A stretch of DNA of 64,000 nucleotides from positions 434,001 through 498,000 of the forward strand of contig JADNRY010000003.1 in NCBI GenBank assembly GCA_015501585.1, written 5' to 3'. This document shows, one piece after another, positions 1 through 11,204 of the stretch. Each line of letters starts with the position of its first letter. Position 1 is the first letter of the stretch. Source of the DNA: Rhodocollybia butyracea (Eukaryota; Basidiomycota; Agaricomycetes; Agaricales; Omphalotaceae). Made by a program: the position numbers and the translations under genes. Below the pieces are notes generated by a model. That model saw nothing but the letters and a program-made list of their open reading frames with translations, was not told the origin of the DNA and ran no database searches.

Positions 1-2019
1 TCGCTTGGAACTTTGTGCAGCCTATGAACAAATCCAAAAACGCACTCACCCCTGGTTATTTTTTTACTGCTCCATACGGTGCGCGAAGTCTGCACGCAGA
101 TTAATTATCTTTTAACATGATATCCGTAGGGGACAGCACTGTGCAACCAGGGGCGTGTATATTCGATAACGAGGGACAACTTATCTGGGATGGATCAGCC
201 TATGGCGCAACCCTAGTCTTTCAAGTCGAAACGTATCTCGGAGAGCCCCATATCGTAATATGGTCGGGGGATATCCTCAACACCGGAGTGGGAAGTGGCT
301 ATATCAATTTACTTAACAGGTAAAGTGGGAAAATGACCGTTCGATATGCGTTTCTGACAATTGGTTCCTTCAGCCAATACCAGCGTATTGCCAGATAGTG
401 ATTAGCCCCAACTCTTGCCTTGAACTTGAAAGTCTCAAACGATTATCTAGCACCACAAATCTGACCGACGTCGTGGGTTCAGTCCTTGCAGATTTTCACG
501 AAGTATGATCGCATTTTGCGGGTGGGACTTTGCTCATTCTTCAACTTCAGACTAGGATATCACCAAGGAATACGGCATTGATGACTGCATACTATACCCG
601 AGAATTCGATCTTTCACCTGTCGGAGGACCTGCCGCTGGATACATCCTCGATAGTGTGTTCCAGGAACACAACATAAGCTCTGGTGCGTATCAAGGCAAA
701 TCCCTCTTTGCAAAGTTTCATTTCTGTTGTAGGGGAAACGTTGTTTACTTGGCATGCGTCTGATCATGTAGATCCTAGTGTTTGCCATAACCCTCTTGGG
801 GATGGTGGCGGATCGCCAACCCAAGCTTGGGACTACTTTGTGCGTATCAATGTTCAGCACATCCAAACTAGCTGAGTAATTGGCGCAAAGCACATCAACT
901 CTATCGACTCGTCATCCAACGATGGCAACTACCTTATCTCCTCTCGTCATTGTTTTGGTTTATACTTTATCAACGGAACCTCTGGTGACATTATTTGGCA
1001 AATGGGAGGTGACAACTCGTCATTTACCATGGGAAATGGCACGGAATACAGCTGGCAACATCATGCACGGTGGGTAACCAAGAATGATACCTATGCGACC
1101 ATGACGTGAGTGCTTTCACCTTTGCTCCTTCCCGTACTTCACTAATCCTGATGGCAGGCTTGTGAGTGTCTTCATTCCGGTTCTTTTCAATGCCTCGCTC
1201 ACTCGTGCCCCCAGTTCGATAATGCAGGTTTGCGATATTTCTATCCAACTATAGATAGTCTCGGACCACTGAAATGATGTACAGGCATGTTTGGTGTGTC
1301 AGACGAACCAGTTTCTCGAGGAGTGTACCTAGGTGTCAATTTTACCAATATGACGGTCGAACTAATCCAGGAATTTCCTTCGGTGAACGATACTATCTCT
1401 CAGAGTCAGGGTAGTGTGCAGTTACAGCCTAACGGGGATATCCTCACTGGATGGGGCTTCATGCCTTGGTACGGTGAATTTACTTCCGCAGGTGATCTCA
1501 TCTGGAAGGCACAATTTGGTGTTATCGGCGAGGCAAATAACGAAGCTTGTATGTCATGCCCAACTTTGTTCCCCTCAGTTTGTTTTCATCGCTAACCAGC
1601 TATTCGCAGACCGCATGCTCCGATTCAACTGGACTGGCGAGCCAACAGCTCCTCCAGATGTAGCGATTGCCAATACCGTTAGCTCCTCCGGTTCCAACAA
1701 TGTGATTAGCTTCTATGTCTCATGGAACGGCGACACACGTACTTCACGCTGGGAATTAATCGGCGCACCCGACTCTTCTGGTTCTAAAACACAATCGTTG
1801 TACAACCAGACCCGTACCGGTTTCGAAACCACGATTACTTTTAACACTGCAATAAAGTCTCATGAATTCTACGCGGTCAGGGCTCTTTCTGCTAATGGCA
1901 CGCACTTGGGAACCAGCAATTTCATGAAGCCTGGGAATGGTGTTTTGGCTGTGGTGGTTGGAGGTTGGAGAATGGTTCTGGTTGTTGCGGGCGCTTTATA
2001 TGCTCTACAAACGCTCTAA
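1..2019 (+). CDS. Arylsulfotransferase-like (ASST, Arylsulfotran_2) protein, 5' end outside the window
   Basis: Several exons join into a beta-propeller protein of the fungal Arylsulfotran_2 type. Visible blocks are TPGYFFTAPYG, an IFDNEGQLIWDG block, DFHE followed by RNTALMTAYY, then GNYLISSRH, DIIWQMGG, a SWQHHARW block near 1060, and MPWYGEFTSAGDLIW near 1460. The His-rich SWQHHAR segment is the family's characteristic core. The first visible exon ends at 78 and resumes at 130, where the PYG/DS junction reads cleanly. The last ~25 residues are hydrophobic (VLAVVVGGWRMVLVVAGAL), suggesting a membrane anchor or GPI-type tail. A signal peptide would lie upstream of position 1 and cannot be seen. 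Substrate is unknown; fungal members are annotated by fold only. No lesion was noticed, but not every intron was traced. Confidence 0.85.
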
Positions 2020-2849
2020 CCCGGAAGATTGGCGTGCCTACTATTAATACTAGTAACATAATTATACGGATCCTTCCAGATATAGCATAGTCAAAGCGTT
2101 ATTTATATCACGCATTTAGATTATACCACGTGGGCATGCCTGAAAACGAACCTTCACCAAGTGCAGTGGTTAATTGGGTTTGCGGCTCGCCTTTGTGACA
2201 ACTGTTTTGTTTTTGACTCTACTCACATCATGAATTTGATAGCATCGGCAGAGTCGCGCGTTTGTCGGGTCGTCGTTGAGTCTGAGTCGGCGGTGGCGCT
2301 GAGCGGTCGTTACCCTTTGAGTTGTCGTGTAGTCAGCCTAATCCTCGTCTTGATGATCAATCTCGCTGCTCTCCATCCCCTGCCATGTGCATGATCATCA
2401 GGCTGCTGCATAAACCATTGACTGTTTTGCTCTAGCTGTGCCTGTGACCTGTGCATCTTGAGTGCTTGAGTGCTTGAGAGTCGTCTATGTACTCTATATT
2501 CACTTCATTTATAGAAAGAACAAAGACGCAACCAAATCGGAAGAGTATACCATGTAGCAGGTGAAATATTCCTTGAATCTTTCGGGCTGTGGGTTTTTGA
2601 TATCAGGATATCCGTCAGACTGAGCGATCTGTGATACTTGATTGTAAGGGTGTCTGGGGTACACGATTCAAGGGATTAAGCAAAATAACAGTCTGTGGGT
2701 GACAATATGCAATAAGTGTTGTACAGTAGGGCAATGTGTGACGAAAGGCGAGGGATGCAGACGAAAGCGAGTTATCTGTTGTGCACACCAGGGATGAAAC
2801 AGGTACAAATGATACTTTTCGAGACGTCCAAAATAAGTAAAATGAGAGC
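2020..2849. other. Intergenic, no gene seen
   Basis: About 830 bp between two convergent genes. Short ORFs here have no recognisable domain and low-complexity composition. Nothing else was noticed. Confidence 0.6.
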
Positions 2850-3703
2850 CTAAGGATCGATAGCGTTAACCTTGTAATGTAAACGAGTCACACCAAAGGC
2901 AACTTCCGGGATGTCTTCCTCGTCTTTAGTGGCAAAACGAGGCGGAGATGGCATGGCTACGAGCACGGCAAGTTGAATGACATTCCTCTGAGCAACGGAG
3001 CTCATAAGAGGATCTAGCTTTTCCTGGACAGGGGTGACTGGGGCTGGACTGATGGGACTAGAGGGGGGACTTCCGTCATCTATGAGGGACCGACGCCGTG
3101 AACGACGATCTGGCTGATTGCGGTTGATAAAATGAGAAGAAATAAGACGCTGGAAGACGGCTTCCGTTCGTGAGTCAGGCACCCTATCCGGAGTCTGAGG
3201 ATTTTTTTCTTTCTTCTTCGTCTTTATGGGAATTAGAGATATCGGCTGGAAAGAAAGATAGTTAGAGGTATTTGAAGATTAAGAGATACGTGGGGCACCA
3301 TTAGTTCCGCCCATGTCAAACTAGAATCTGCACTGGAGAGCCAGGTATCGTAAAACTTTGGACGTGTCCTGAACCTCTTCTTCCGACTTCCCTGCGTTCG
3401 AGGAGCAAGTATTGCACCCGCAGCAAAAGCTTCTGCGAAACGTCTCTGGTATCTTCTTCGTAGAACATAGCTTCTAAACACTATCGAGCAGGAGATTATG
3501 AGCAAAACCTGGTGGGTAGCTATGATCAGTTTTGTGATTTGGACAACCAGAAATGACAGACTTGCCAAAAGCGTCGATAGAAAAGTGAACAGGTATAAGT
3601 TTCCTTGGTTTCCTGTTGGTGATGATGGGCTCTGAGGCGTCGAAGATGATGTTGAAGATGCCGAAGACGAGCTCTGAAGCGTCGAAGACGATACAGAGGA
3701 CAT
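2850..3703 (-). CDS. Hypothetical single-pass membrane protein
   Basis: Two exons. The first starts at the ATG ending at 3703 and begins with a Ser/Thr-rich stretch (SSVSSSTLQSSSSASSTSS). One transmembrane helix follows (LYLFTFLSTLLASLSFLVV), then a basic region with LRRRYQRR and a GSRKKRFRTRPKFYDTW block. An intron starts after AELM (donor GTGCCC) and the second exon carries a KTKKKEK stretch, a Ser/Pro-rich linker and a hydrophobic patch IQLAVLVAMPSPP. The order helix, arginine-rich stalk, PKFYDxW resembles small hypothetical membrane proteins common in mushrooms. I do not know a function. It is divergent from the DUF6533 gene, with about 190 bp between the two starts, so they probably share a promoter region. 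An upstream in-frame Met at 3721 is an alternative start. Confidence 0.65.
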
Positions 3704-3892
3704 TGTGGCAATGACTAGCACATAGATTTTCTAGCTCTATGTGTCTTTGCTGTAAGACTGTCAAAGGATACGAAACAGCCGAGCTGTAAAACGGAAACAG
3801 TAGATGCTCACGGTGACATCAATCAATTCTGATCGAATTATAAAGTTAGAGTCCGAGCCTTGTTTCCTCGGTATTCTCTTTCCTCCACCATC

Positions 3893-5344
3893 ATGTCTAA
3901 TTCCTCTACTCCGTTTTCTCTCCCCAATTCTCTCAATCTTCCACCACATCTTAGTGCTCAGAAGTATTTTTTGGTCTGTACTTTGACAGTAGCAGCCTGG
4001 GACACCCTTGTTCTATCGCCCAGGACTTGGAGGTTAATGAGGAATGGGGAATGGCCGGTCCTCAAAATTTTATTTCATTTCTTGAGAGTTTTCATGCCAA
4101 TCGAGTTTACCATCGTTGGTGAGACGTTTTGGACTTCAAATACATACAACGCTCATTGAACAAATAGCTGTTGCATTCTTTGATACTCAATGGTCTCAGG
4201 CAGTAAGGATTCTTGATTCTCATCCGTAGTTCCTCTAGTGATCTTTCTGCACGATAGCAATGCCAGCACTTTTTCTTATTTGAGCCCATTTGCACGGCCA
4301 TCCTGCTTGCTGCCACCTCAGGTTAGCATTCCTCAAACATAACTCATGTCATCGTTTTCTAATTCTCCACAGCTGTCCACGTCATTCGAACACATGCTAT
4401 TTACGATAAGAGCCGACCCGTTCTCATTGGGATGGGCTCCCTGTACGCCGTTCAGATTGTTGTTACAGCGATCTGCTGTGGCTTTTATCGCTGTAAGTAT
4501 TAACCTGTCCATTCTGTCCGGATGTGCACTCATACACTATAATGAAGCTGTGCCTCTTTTGTCTGGACAAGGTTGCATCGCTGGCCCGAAGCACAACTGG
4601 GTTGGAATCTACTGGCTGGCGCCCACTTTGCTTTACACCGCTTCGGTATATCATTTGTTCCTGCGTAGAGTGCAACTGTTTACAACAACCATTTTACAGT
4701 TCGCTCTTGCGTTGAATCGCTCAATCGTCTCCCTTCATCTCAAGCCTTTGAGCCCATGGAAATTGATGCTTCGCGACGGCCTCAATCTATACGGCGTATG
4801 TTTTCCATGAAACGCACAAGTTACATAGACACTAATCCTCTTCTAGGCTGTTTGGGGGGTTAATATGGTCAACATGCTCTTCTGGTTCATCATGAAGCCT
4901 ACAGGCCCCAATGACCCCATCAAGACCATCGTTACTAGGTGATCAATCACATCTCTGCAACTTTCCCATTTCTCAAAACTAATAATAATGTGTCACAGCA
5001 TGGCTGCCGTACTCACGACGTCGATGACACTGCGAATTATCCTTAACGTCCGTGGCTCTCTTGCCTCTGGTGGTGCCTTCACCGGTGTAACCGCTTCTTC
5101 GGGCCAATCTTCATCTCGCACAACTCATGTCATCTCAACCCGCTCCGGTGGTCATCCTGGTTCCCAAGTAGCTCACACTTTCAACCTTGACGACATACGC
5201 TCTACCAAGCCCGAACCCGAATGGTCCGAGCCTGGCAATGACAACAAGGTCATCGCCATCGATGCACCTCAGCCTATGGGGCCCAACGGTGTTAGAATCA
5301 CTGTTGACAGAGAAATTGGATACGACCAATACCACCACAAGTAA
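3893..5344 (+). CDS. DUF6533-domain seven-helix membrane protein
   Basis: A multi-exon gene starting MSNSSTPFSLPN at 3893, chosen because the longer ORF start at 3860 has no family support. The first exon has the DUF6533 signature around helix 1 (AAWDTLVLSPRTWRLM, then EWPVLKILFHFLRVFMP). Later exons give FEPICTAILLAATSA followed by VHVIRTHAIYDKSRPV near 4350-4420, IGMGSLYAVQIVVTAICCG, a loop with GCIAGPKH, WLAPTLLYTASFALAL and the last helix AVWGVNMVNMLFWFIMKP. The C-terminal ~90 residues are hydrophilic and end GYDQYHHK. This topology resembles a receptor, but no ligand or signalling role is established for the family. Mushroom genomes carry many copies. Confidence 0.85.
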
Positions 5345-6316
5345 AGAGTATTGATTTGTTCAACTGAAGCGACATTGGACTCATCCCCATCTCCCTACAT
5401 TGGATACAACTATCCGCTTACGTCTATTTTTTATTCTATTGAAGTCTGTGAATCTGGTTTATCTGGTTTTCGATCTATTTATCCTATATCTTTGCTCCAG
5501 ATGTATCATTGTCCATCGTGATTTGTAAACAAAAACCCAAGTTCACTATCTACACTAGCTGATTCTAGTATTTCCCAGCTTCCTGTACGTGCGTATATAC
5601 CGCGCAATCCACTGTTTGTGGATACTTGTGTTTGATCTGATCATATGTTACCCGCCGTCAAATCAGACGGAAGATTTCAAGCTGCTCATCAGCTCGTTCG
5701 GCTGATCCCTCAGTTGCGACACTAAGTAGGATACTTCACAATACTGTGCTTGTCTGGATCAATCAGTTGATCGACCGGTACCACTAGTCTCGAGAATCCA
5801 GACTATTTATGTGGTACCACTGAAGATTGACGTTCAATCCGTACCGGATGGGTCGGAGGAGTTCACTACAGTGCCCTTCGCTCCTTGACCACTGGTATGG
5901 CGGCTGTAGGTAGATAAGGAGGCAGTGTCACCATTGCTTCATACTGAAAATTGGTCTTGATTGATCGGCTGTGACATTCAAGTAGGTAACAATGCTGCGT
6001 GCAAAAGAAAAAGAGCAGCTAGTACTTCCTGGTACTATGATGACTACACCGCACGAAAAAGGAAAGGAAAGGATGCAAAATAGCACTTGTGAAAGCAAGC
6101 AATCGGTGTTGGTGAGTACTAAAGGATGCCACGAAACAAAAAAATAGCACGGGCTAGCGAGGTCATGCAAAGCAAAATTGTGTAATGAACACCGACATCG
6201 AATCTACCTGCAGGAGAGTACCAAAAAGATAAACCCATCGGTGTGGCAAGGAAATACATGATGACAACACATTATACATTATTAAGTCCTACAAGTCTGA
6301 CACGGCCACAAACGAC
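5345..6316. other. Intergenic, no gene seen
   Basis: About 970 bp between the 3' ends of two convergent genes. A few short palindromes containing GGTACC occur near 5780-5820. No coding signal was recognised. Confidence 0.55.
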
Positions 6317-7747
6317 CTAATCCAGTCTGAAACGAGGTCCCATCTCCTTCATAAGGAATTCTTCGTGCTGAGCCGTAAACTGCTCGCAATCAGCGATGAC
6401 CAGTTCCTGTATCGTATCCTTCGGAGTGAAGCGATCGGTGTATTTGACCCGCTGCATGAGCGTTTCAACGATTGCATCGCCAGAGACACGATGGCAATTG
6501 TATAGCTCCAGGTTCCGAAGATAAGGAAGGCGAATGGTAAGTGAGGGAGACGGAGAAAGACACGGATCTTCAGGTTCCCCCGATATGGGAGTGGCTTCGT
6601 CGTAAGGCTTGAGCAATTTTATTACCGTGTTCGATAAGTCTGAAGCCACAATGAGGAAATCCTCAAGCTCCGTCAACTTTTCAACAGCATATATGAAATC
6701 TTTGGTACGCATATCGCTGTAATCCATCTCGAGAGTTTTGATAGGTGGATTGCAACGTGTGATAAGGTTGCGCAAACCCATACCAGTAGCTTGGTCACTC
6801 CAAGGAGACTGTGAATAGTCGTGTGCCTCGTCCTCGCTGTCACCAGGGTCGAAGAAATCGGGGGTTATGCGGTGACTTACGTTAAGGTTTACGAGGTAGA
6901 GCTTAGATAGGGCTGGGACGTCGACATTCGATAGGATCGCGCGAGCAAGGGTGGTCCTACGCAAATGCAAGGTGTGGAGGCGAGGCAAAGAAACAACAGG
7001 GAGGGAATGGGATCCTTCAATTTCGGTGTGCATCCAGCCGCTCAAGGTGAAGCTTTCAAGCTGAGGGCATGATCGGAGCAGTCCGAGCACTGCAGCTGGG
7101 GCTGGATGTGAGGAGCGTATGGGTCCCTCAGTGATGCTGAGAGTGGTAAATTGGAGTCTGATAGGTGTCATCAACTCTGGCTGAGGAAGCTGGCTTAACG
7201 AGATGCTCATGGCTATGCGGTTCGGCCAGAGTGGAGAATATTGAACAAATGTAGAGCGGAATGGATCCTCGCCGTGTACATCATCACAAACAGAGATACT
7301 GAGGTCATGCAGGATATCAAGACGAGAAAATGTGTCTGAAAGACAAACATTCTCCTCGCGAACCCCTGTTAATGTCAACTGGTGCCAACGATGAAAGACG
7401 GGAAGGAATGGAGCGAGAAGAGGTAGAATGTTGTCTGCATCCTCGACGTGAAGTTTCACGTCAAATTGAAGAGGAACAGAACGAGTGAGCCAAAGTCTAG
7501 CTTGGGCCTGGCAGGCAGCTATCGACCTCTTGTCGTCCAAGATGATGTTCTGCCACACACGAGGGGATTCATCAACGGCTTTCTTCCAGAAACGACAAAC
7601 TGTGCCCAAGGTGATAGGTGCAAAGGGATCTCCGGATGCACAGAAAGCGAAGATCTCTATGAGAAGTTCCGCGGGCAAGCCACCAATAGGAGAGAGAATT
7701 TGTAAAGACGATGAACTAGCATCTGCAGAAAGTGTTACAAACTCCAT
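6317..7747 (-). CDS. F-box protein with leucine-rich C-terminus
   Basis: Single exon of 476 residues. The F-box is at residues ~18-65: GGLPAELLIEIFAFCAS, then TLGTVCRFWKKAVDESPRVWQ. The remainder reads as irregular leucine-rich segments (LPRLHTLHLRRTTLARAI, LPYLRNLELYNCHRVSGDAI). F-box proteins of this form are expected to bridge a substrate to an SCF ubiquitin ligase through Skp1. The substrate cannot be predicted. Large families of such genes occur in Agaricomycetes. Start chosen as the first Met of the ORF, 18 residues before the F-box. Intact. Confidence 0.88.
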   Translation of the reverse strand: MEFVTLSADASSSSLQILSPIGGLPAELLIEIFAFCASGDPFAPITLGTVCRFWKKAVDESPRVWQNIILDDKRSIAACQAQARLWLTRSVPLQFDVKLHVEDADNILPLLAPFLPVFHRWHQLTLTGVREENVCLSDTFSRLDILHDLSISVCDDVHGEDPFRSTFVQYSPLWPNRIAMSISLSQLPQPELMTPIRLQFTTLSITEGPIRSSHPAPAAVLGLLRSCPQLESFTLSGWMHTEIEGSHSLPVVSLPRLHTLHLRRTTLARAILSNVDVPALSKLYLVNLNVSHRITPDFFDPGDSEDEAHDYSQSPWSDQATGMGLRNLITRCNPPIKTLEMDYSDMRTKDFIYAVEKLTELEDFLIVASDLSNTVIKLLKPYDEATPISGEPEDPCLSPSPSLTIRLPYLRNLELYNCHRVSGDAIVETLMQRVKYTDRFTPKDTIQELVIADCEQFTAQHEEFLMKEMGPRFRLD

Positions 7748-8395
7748 TGTCGAAACCGAGATAGACCAAAGAAAGGAAGGTGAGGAATGCTAGTGAATAG
7801 ATGGACAGCAGTTTTTATAGTACATCTGTTTTTAGGAGCCTCGTGGGTTTATGCTGATGGCCGTTGTTGGTAGTTGTTGGTTGCTTTCACGCTATTACTC
7901 GCTCGAATAGTTACTGCACGGTAACCTTGTGGTTGCGAGGATCAAATCAATATGTTAGTATGTAGTAAACTTTGGACTTGACTTGCACTGGATATCTCTT
8001 GCTGTCATTGGACATGAGGAGCGGCGCTTGCGGCTTACCGAATCTGGGATAATCTGGGATTACAACGTTGAGTCTCTGTCGGATCCAATCACAATAGGCC
8101 AAATTTTGGTACAAGTACATCTAAAATCACCGCCGAATCACTGCTTAGGGTAAGTATGTGAGACGAAACGGATATGCTGCCATTAAAGCGATCGGAACGT
8201 ACAGCTCGAGAGTCGGAACATAAGAACCTGATAGGAACCACCGTGAGCGTTTAATATTATATTAGCTGAGCGCTTAATATCATGTGACGACTGTAATACT
8301 TTCCCAAGCCACATTTCCTTCTTTCATCGTCGAAATATCAAAAGTTTCGCTGCGAAGCACCTCCCCAATCAACCTCAAGAACCAGAAGAAACACC
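7748..8395. promoter_or_regulatory. Divergent intergenic region between F-box gene and RPS19
   Basis: About 650 bp shared upstream region for two divergently transcribed genes. No convincing TATA box or named operator was recognised. A pyrimidine-rich stretch (ttccttctttcatcg, near 8318) precedes the RPS19 start, as often seen upstream of ribosomal protein genes. Confidence 0.4.
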
Positions 8396-9046
8396 ATGCC
8401 TGGTGTTAGAGATGTCAGGTATGGTATTGTGGACTATGATTTTGAACTTGATCTCAATTTTCTGCCTCGACTTATTTCACCAGCGCCGATGCCTTTATTG
8501 CAGCATACTCAAGCCATTTGAAGCGATCAGGAAAGCTTGAGGTATTGAAACTGCGCTTCAGCTTCAGTCATGGTATTGATAACAATGAATTCAGGTTCCT
8601 ACATGGGTAGACATTGTTAAGACAGGTGCCTACAAAGAACTTGCTCCGTATGACCCTGACTGGTACTACGTTCGCGCTGGTCTGTACCATTCCATGGTTT
8701 CCCAGAAAAAGTAACTTTGACTGAAATTTCCGTACCAGCCGCTGTCGCAAGACATATATATCTGCGCAAAGACGTTGGTATCGGTGCACTCACAAAACTT
8801 CACGGTGGCCGTAACAGGCGTGGAAACCGTCCATCACACCACGCTGACTCTTCAGCTGCTGTTCAGCGGAAGATATGCCAATCTCTAGAAAAAATCGGCG
8901 TCTTAGAACAGACCGACAACGGTGGCCGTAGGATCAGTCAGGACGGTCAGCGGGACTTGGATCGAATTGCTACTGCCGTTGTTGAGGCGTCCAAGGAGGA
9001 CGAAGACGATGAAGACGAAGAAGAGGAGGAGGAAGACGAAGAGTAA
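8396..9046 (+). CDS. RPS19: 40S ribosomal protein S19 (eS19)
   Basis: Four exons were reconstructed by eye: 8396-8418, 8484-8541, 8595-8679 and 8739-9046. The protein begins [20 protein letters not shown] and continues [47 protein letters not shown] and a [14 protein letters not shown] block. All are eS19 hallmarks. The ATG at 8396 gives the canonical N-terminus. Unlike most eS19 proteins, the C-terminus extends after VVEASKED into about 17 mostly Asp/Glu residues. eS19 sits in the small-subunit head and is needed for 18S rRNA maturation. Identification is firm; the acidic tail is read directly from uninterrupted frame. Confidence 0.95.
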
Positions 9047-10588
9047 ATATTGGGCTCTAGGCGTTCTTTAGGATCTTGCTCTTCTGCTTTACGCTCTCCC
9101 CACGGGACTTGTCATATAATATGCCTCCTCCGCATGTCTATGCTTCAACCATATTCTGTCACCTATGCATGTCCCACTAAAACAACTTTCTGCCCATGCC
9201 GTTGTCTTGTGTGATAAACTGACCTAGTATTCCGACCTACTATTCAGTCTTCCAACTGTTCTCATCTTCTGAGTTCGATCTATCCACTAATGTGTGTCAT
9301 TCAGTTCCCTTGCGGGAAGGACGGGAAACAGAAACCAGCGGGGCCGATGACTTTTATTGAAGTCCGGCGCATCTTTCAGGTATGCAGCTATTCTATGTAA
9401 CTTATCATTCTCGATTACATTACATTATCACAATGTGATGAAATCTATGTGGTCCACATTGGCAACACTAATCTGCTGCTCAACTGTTCTTTTACAGTTT
9501 GGTCATAGACTGTATGCCAATAGCTGTTGACGTCTGGAACGCGTTCCAGGATGACACCGCCGCCTAAAGCCTGTGCGATTTTTTGGAAGAAAGGAAGAAA
9601 GGAGGTCGGAATTCTTGAGATGCTACCATCATTGCGCTTAGCCGTCTACTTTGACTCACTTTCTTCAAGGAGGCAGAACAAACAATCTGGACCAAGATCT
9701 GGACTGTATCTGCAATTACCGATGATACCCTATCCACAGTTTTTTATCATTAAAATAGTACTAATTGGCTTTACTTATTCGACTGGGCATAGGGAGGGAA
9801 GGAGGTCGGAGATAGATTGCCTACCCAAAGTTTACTTTCCACAAGCAAGTATCTAGCCATAGCGATAAGTGGCGAAGCACAGGAGAGACTTCACACTCCA
9901 TAAAACATACATTTTACATTCCATGCACATGGCCGATGACTTCGTTCTTAAATCCCTCCGTCGGCATCCTTCGGACTAGTATCGTTCTCAAAATCGAACA
10001 CACCAAACAAAAAATCAAGTACCTGGTACATACAATGATTTGTAATATCCTATTGCCTATACGCCTATTATAGTAAGTACAAGAATCTCGAGCTCGATGC
10101 TCATAATGACTCGGACTTGGTACCATGTATAGATATCAAAGTATTCAAAAATAAAAAATAAACGTTCGTTTTCGTTCGCTACCTTAGAGCATATGAAAAC
10201 TATAACCGACTACAACTTCGCAGAACATGTAAAATCGCGGATGTCGATACAAGGCGCGAGAGCTCGACTTTTGATACTTCCGAGAAGCCGGAGACGTGAT
10301 ACATAGCACATTCAAGTTGAGTCCCCAGCGCACTTTTTCTAATTCCAGAATTCTAGGCATGGACTATTGATCGGCACGTTATTCGACAGAGCGGTCGCCT
10401 GTGATTTTCTCGACAACAGGCGTTTACAGTATGTACGGGAAAGGGCGTGCTACAATTTATATACTAATATACTAGATCTTGTCTTGATTTCATAATTTCC
10501 CAGATTCATCCAGGCCACATATGTATCTGTTCAAATACATGATGCAATTTTTAAATAGTGGGTTCATATCTCGGGACCTTCACTACTC
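9047..10588. other. Intergenic, no gene supported
   Basis: About 1.5 kb with stop-rich frames. The longest ORF (9527-9856, +) has no recognisable domain. Nothing else was noticed. Confidence 0.55.
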
Positions 10589-11204
10589 TCCTGGAAAAAC
10601 TACACCGCAATATTAAACAGCATTATCATAAGTACATGTGTCTATCCGTCTTCCACCCAAGCCTTGGGACAGAGCCGTCTCACGCTAGGGATCTTAGTGT
10701 CCCAGGGTGAGCCTTTACAACAGTTCCAAGATCATGTCTGGCAGAAAGGAATATTCTACTAGTCGTTACCCGGCCGCGAGACTTGATGCATTGATTGATG
10801 ACTGACGCTCCTGCTTTGTAAAGATACTTGGTCTGTGTGATACACTTAGAGACCTCTATCTTATCATTCAAAACATCAGCATGAGTCCAAATAAACTACT
10901 AGAGTAGTAACCGTAACCGTGTTGTGATTGGCCAAATTTGAAGCCGGTAAATACTAACCTGAGAACGTTTGAGCTATATAACTAGATATTGGCCTTTTGG
11001 ATGCTTGACTCAAAGGCTTGTGGTAGTGATAGTGCAGTAGTATGAACAGTAGAAACTATGAATGTAAGTATTACTAGTTCGGGGTCGATATAACTTGCTT
11101 GGACCTGATAAGATCGCCGATCGGGCGCTAATATCTTAGATAAGATTTCGAATCAGTGGTATATCAGGAGGACTCTTACTAAGCCTAGAGCTCATTTACT
11201 TTCC

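Noticed and set aside
552..893. 113-residue minus-strand ORF inside the arylsulfotransferase-like gene
   Set aside because: Antisense shadow of a well-supported multi-exon gene; no family features.
5760..5830. Palindromes containing GGTACC as a possible MITE
   Set aside because: Arms are short and not flanked by a target duplication.
9527..9856. 109-residue plus-strand ORF in the gene-poor region
   Set aside because: No domain, no exon partners, unusual composition.
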